Shown piece by piece: positions 61,338 to 64,000 of a DNA stretch of 64,000 nt; position 1 is the first letter of the stretch, and the number at the start of each line of letters is the position of its first letter. The notes under the pieces are model-generated. The model saw only the letters and a program-made list of their open reading frames with translations, had not been told where the DNA came from and did not search any database. The DNA is taken from contig NZ_JAGDYP010000002.1 in the NCBI RefSeq assembly GCF_017565765.1, positions 124,001 through 188,000 of the forward strand. The letters run 5' to 3'. A program made the translations under genes and the position numbers. Source of the stretch: Capnocytophaga bilenii (GTDB lineage: Bacteria; Bacteroidota; Bacteroidia; Flavobacteriales; Flavobacteriaceae).

Positions 61338-63308
61338 CTAAAAATTTACCACTACATTCAGTTTTTTAGCCAATATTTTTTGCAGTTGTATATAGCCCAT
61401 TATATGGTCTATGAGTTCGTTTTTTTGCTCATCGGTAGCTGTTTGCAGCTGCTCGCTCAGTTGGGCTATAAGGTGGCGCACCAGTAGCGTACGGATATTC
61501 AGTATGGTATCAGCTACAAACAGATGCACGTCTTCGTCTTTGTCTTTGGCAATGATGTTTCGTTTTTCCCATTGGTCTAAATGCCGCGCCTCATCTTCCA
61601 TCAGCAATGACGATACCTTTTCCGATAATTCTATAGGCAGCTCATTCACTATATGGTTGATGTTGTAATCAGGGTTTTGGTTTAGCTTGGCTATTAGCAA
61701 GTCGTAGATGTGTTTAAAGTCGGGGTTAGCAAGTTCTATTTCGTCTTCTTGCAGTTCTAAGAATATCTTTTCGTATATCTTCAGTGTCTGCTGTACGGTT
61801 TGTTCTTCAAGATTGCCGTCTTCAGTTTCGGTGAGGATAGTATCGGTAAAGGTACATTCGCGGTTGCCGTAAAGCAGCAGGTTTTTTATCAGGTCGTGTT
61901 CCAAAGTCTCCAATTTGCTTACACTACGCTTTTGCACCGCTTCGGGGGTATTGTTTACTTGCATAGTAGCTTTGCGGCGTTCTACTTTTTGCCCCTCGTA
62001 TAGTTCTTTTTTCTGTATTTGAGCCAAAGTACCAAAAAGCACCTGTTCCGAAACTCCCATCAGCCCAGCGCATTCACGCACATACACCTCTTGCTTGATG
62101 AGGTCGGGAATTTTGGCTATACTTTCTACCATATCTCTAATAATTCCCGCTTTTTTTATAGGGTCGTCTTTTGCTTCTTCGATGAGCAATGAGGCTTTGA
62201 AACGTATAAAGTCGGTGGTGTTATTGGCAAAATAAGCCAATAAATCTTCATAAGCCGTTTTGCGAGTAAAGCTATCAGGGTCTTCACCTTCGGGGAAAGT
62301 ACACACTTTCACATTCATACCCTGTTCCAAAATCAAGTCAATCCCCCTGATAGATGCCCGTAGCCCAGCAGCATCACCATCGTAAAGCACTGTAATATTG
62401 GGCGTTAGCCGATGTATAAGCCGTATTTGCTCTACGGTCAATGCCGTTCCACTCGATGCCACTACGTTTTCAATGCCTTTTTGGTGCATCTGTATCACAT
62501 CGGTATAACCTTCCACAAGGTAACAATTATCAGCTTTAGCGATAGCTTGTTTGGCAAAGAAAATGCCGTATAGCACTTTGCTTTTGTGGTAAATATCACT
62601 TTCGGGCGAGTTTAGGTATTTAGCTACATTCTTATCGTTGGTCATAATGCGCCCGCCAAAGCCCAACACGCGTCCGCTCATAGAGTGAATGGGGAACATT
62701 ACCCGCCCTTTGAAGCGGTCGTAGCGTTTGCCTTCGCTATTTACGCCCGTCAAACCTGTCTTTTCCAAAAACTCCAGCTGATATCCTTTTTTTATAGCCG
62801 TATCTGTAAAAGCAGTCCATTCGTCCAACGAATAACCTAATTTGAATTTTTTGATAGTATCATCGGTAAAACCGCGCTCTTTGAAGTAAGGCAGAGCGAT
62901 TGCCATTCCCGCCTGCGTTTGGTGCAGTGTATCCTGAAAGTATTGCTGAGCGTATTCCGAAACAATATACATACTTTCGCGCTCGTCTGCTTTTTCTTTT
63001 TCTTCCGAAGAAACTTCTGTTTCCTCTATTTCAATATGATATTTTTTAGCTAAATATTTGATAGCCTCAGGGTAAGTAAAGTGTTCGTGCTCCATCAAAA
63101 AAGCAATCGCGTTTCCACCCTTTCCACTACTAAAGTCTTTCCATATCTGTTTTACGGGCGAAACCATAAAGCTCGCCGTCCGTTCGTTGGTAAACGGACT
63201 TAAGCCTTTATAATTAGAACCAGAGCGTTTCAGTTGAACGAAGTCGCCAATAACCTCCTCCACGCGCATTTGGTCGTATACCTTATCTATTGTGTTTTTT
63301 GTAATCAT
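61338..63308 (-). CDS. dnaG: DNA primase
   Basis: 656 residues. The N-terminal zinc-finger region is recognisable ('GLSPFTNERTASFMVSPVKQ', 'DFSSGKGGN'), but all four usual Cys/His ligands are replaced (S37, T40, D58, S61). The catalytic TOPRIM part is intact ('YLVEGYTDVIQMHQKG', 'VLYDGDAAG'). A helicase-binding C-terminal region follows. It makes RNA primers for replication. I recall the same zinc-less motif in other flavobacterial primases, so it is probably a lineage trait, not damage. Confidence 0.95.
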   Translation of the reverse strand: MITKNTIDKVYDQMRVEEVIGDFVQLKRSGSNYKGLSPFTNERTASFMVSPVKQIWKDFSSGKGGNAIAFLMEHEHFTYPEAIKYLAKKYHIEIEETEVSSEEKEKADERESMYIVSEYAQQYFQDTLHQTQAGMAIALPYFKERGFTDDTIKKFKLGYSLDEWTAFTDTAIKKGYQLEFLEKTGLTGVNSEGKRYDRFKGRVMFPIHSMSGRVLGFGGRIMTNDKNVAKYLNSPESDIYHKSKVLYGIFFAKQAIAKADNCYLVEGYTDVIQMHQKGIENVVASSGTALTVEQIRLIHRLTPNITVLYDGDAAGLRASIRGIDLILEQGMNVKVCTFPEGEDPDSFTRKTAYEDLLAYFANNTTDFIRFKASLLIEEAKDDPIKKAGIIRDMVESIAKIPDLIKQEVYVRECAGLMGVSEQVLFGTLAQIQKKELYEGQKVERRKATMQVNNTPEAVQKRSVSKLETLEHDLIKNLLLYGNRECTFTDTILTETEDGNLEEQTVQQTLKIYEKIFLELQEDEIELANPDFKHIYDLLIAKLNQNPDYNINHIVNELPIELSEKVSSLLMEDEARHLDQWEKRNIIAKDKDEDVHLFVADTILNIRTLLVRHLIAQLSEQLQTATDEQKNELIDHIMGYIQLQKILAKKLNVVVNF

Positions 63309-63334
63309 TACTAGTCTATTAGTAGGGTGATAGG

Positions 63335-64000
63335 CTATTCCAGAAAGCCGTAGGCATATACTCCTTCTTCCAATTTCCTTGCCAATACTTCCATTGCTTT
63401 TCGCAGCGTGTCTATTAGCTGGTTGTATTGTGTGTCTTCACTTTTGCTATTCATCTTTTCTTGGGCATTTTTACCCTGAAAATGCAAGCGAATGTCGTAC
63501 AGCGAACCATTTACATTCACTTTAGGCTGAGCCAAATAGTAGCGCCACAAGGCTCGTCCTGCTGCAAATACGGCTTGGGCTTCTGCCGAAAATACTATCG
63601 GACTGCGGTGATAGGCTTCCGTAGGCTCGCATACTCTGAAAAGGTCGGGGTGCGAGAGTGGCGAAGGCGATACTTTTCCTGCTATATAGTCCGTCATAAA
63701 GTGGCTGCTAAAGTTATCGGGGGCATCTACCTCTTGTTCGGTAAACGGAATCCAATGGTTTATGCCTTCTTGTGCTGTAATCCGATTTTGTGAGTGAAAG
63801 AGTGTAAAGGCGAGGCAATCGGTTTGAAACTCACGGTCGTACAACCAATCTTCTTTAGGGAATAAGAATTGGTCGCGGTCGTTTAACCACGTAGCAGGTA
63901 TACAATGCCGAACCGCAAAGTAAATAGCAAATTGTATCAAATTATTGTTGGTAATATTCAAACAATATCTCTTTTGTGGTTTTGATAAGATAGCCAATTG
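63335..64000 (-). CDS. C-terminal part of a DNA methylase/restriction-type protein
   Basis: The frame stays open to the window edge; the codon at 63997 is TTG read as Leu, so the start lies beyond. 221 residues are seen. 'TNNNLIQFAIYFAVRHCIPATWLNDRDQFLFPKEDW', 'TDCLAFTLFHSQNRI' and 'VFSAEAQAVFAAGRALWRYYL' resemble the C-terminal region of Bacteroidota proteins annotated as Eco57I/type IIG- or ISP-like methylases. The catalytic domains are outside the window, so the enzyme type is uncertain. Confidence 0.6.
   Translation of the reverse strand, partial: QLAILSKPQKRYCLNITNNNLIQFAIYFAVRHCIPATWLNDRDQFLFPKEDWLYDREFQTDCLAFTLFHSQNRITAQEGINHWIPFTEQEVDAPDNFSSHFMTDYIAGKVSPSPLSHPDLFRVCEPTEAYHRSPIVFSAEAQAVFAAGRALWRYYLAQPKVNVNGSLYDIRLHFQGKNAQEKMNSKSEDTQYNQLIDTLRKAMEVLARKLEEGVYAYGFLE

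Overview
The window looks like chromosomal DNA from a member of the Flavobacteriaceae (phylum Bacteroidota), most probably Capnocytophaga or a close relative. Supporting signs are AT-rich DNA, many promoters of the Bacteroidota type (TTTG, about 19-20 nt, then TAnnTTTG), a SusE/SusF-type surface glycan-binding protein, a gldE gene beside ssb and mutY, several flavobacterial families (DUF4292, DUF4837), and a primase whose zinc-ligand positions are all substituted. The genus is an inference from gene content; no rRNA gene is present to settle it.

Layout. 1-7.6 kb: the end of a SusE/F-like gene, a DUF488 gene, an outer-membrane barrel plus a large TPR protein, a small secreted protein, an AraC regulator and the wreck of a glyoxalase-family gene. 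7.9-10.2 kb: a small membrane protein, then an IS630-family element joined to a SemiSWEET transporter gene and a 190-bp internally deleted IS630 derivative (MITE). 10.2-15 kb: a probable iron/siderophore module (DUF4374 lipoprotein, TonB-dependent receptor, divergent PchR-like AraC regulator). 15-16.3 kb: a redox operon (2-Cys peroxiredoxin, thioredoxin, small partner). 16.4-19.5 kb: a second mobile patch with an IS4-family element, a truncated IS630 transposase and two tandem 729-bp units, each carrying the same SemiSWEET gene and MITE. 19.5-34.2 kb: DnaJ/LuxE-like operon, TatA, M23 peptidase, pheT, a large helicase-nuclease, ilvA, a ComEA-like protein, acyl-CoA dehydrogenase, an Fe-S Rrf2 regulator and a resident SemiSWEET. 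34.2-45.3 kb: trpC, serS, rnz, lemA/TPM pair, DUF4837, TatA, YbjQ, mutY, ssb, gldE, glutaminase and a MerR regulator. 45.4-56.7 kb: a large secreted protein, MscS channel, WG-repeat protein, dut, a DUF4292 lipoprotein, an EnvC-like protein, galE, an ACP/ketosynthase set and rnhB. 56.7-58.6 kb: an IS1182-family element. 58.6-64 kb: sugar MFS transporter, esterase-like secreted protein, dnaG and the tail of a probable DNA methylase/restriction enzyme.

The most unusual feature is the IS630/SemiSWEET mosaic. Three practically identical copies of a sugar-transporter-like passenger gene, each with its own strong promoter, sit in two loci next to IS630 fragments and MITEs with TATAGTCAAA ends. At locus 1 the whole block is bounded by outward IS630 ends at 8329 and 10162, as if a non-transposase gene were carried as cargo. 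At locus 2 the cargo unit has been tandemly duplicated. A fourth, divergent SemiSWEET (33929-34192) is a normal chromosomal gene. Neither locus holds an intact IS630 transposase.

Other points of note are a dispersed intergenic repeat family (11-nt GAGCGAAGGTT-like tandem repeats followed by a GC-rich hairpin), found beside promoters at three places with a possible remnant at a fourth; a short IS1182-derived MITE upstream of trpC; and an intrinsic terminator lying inside an opposing coding sequence.
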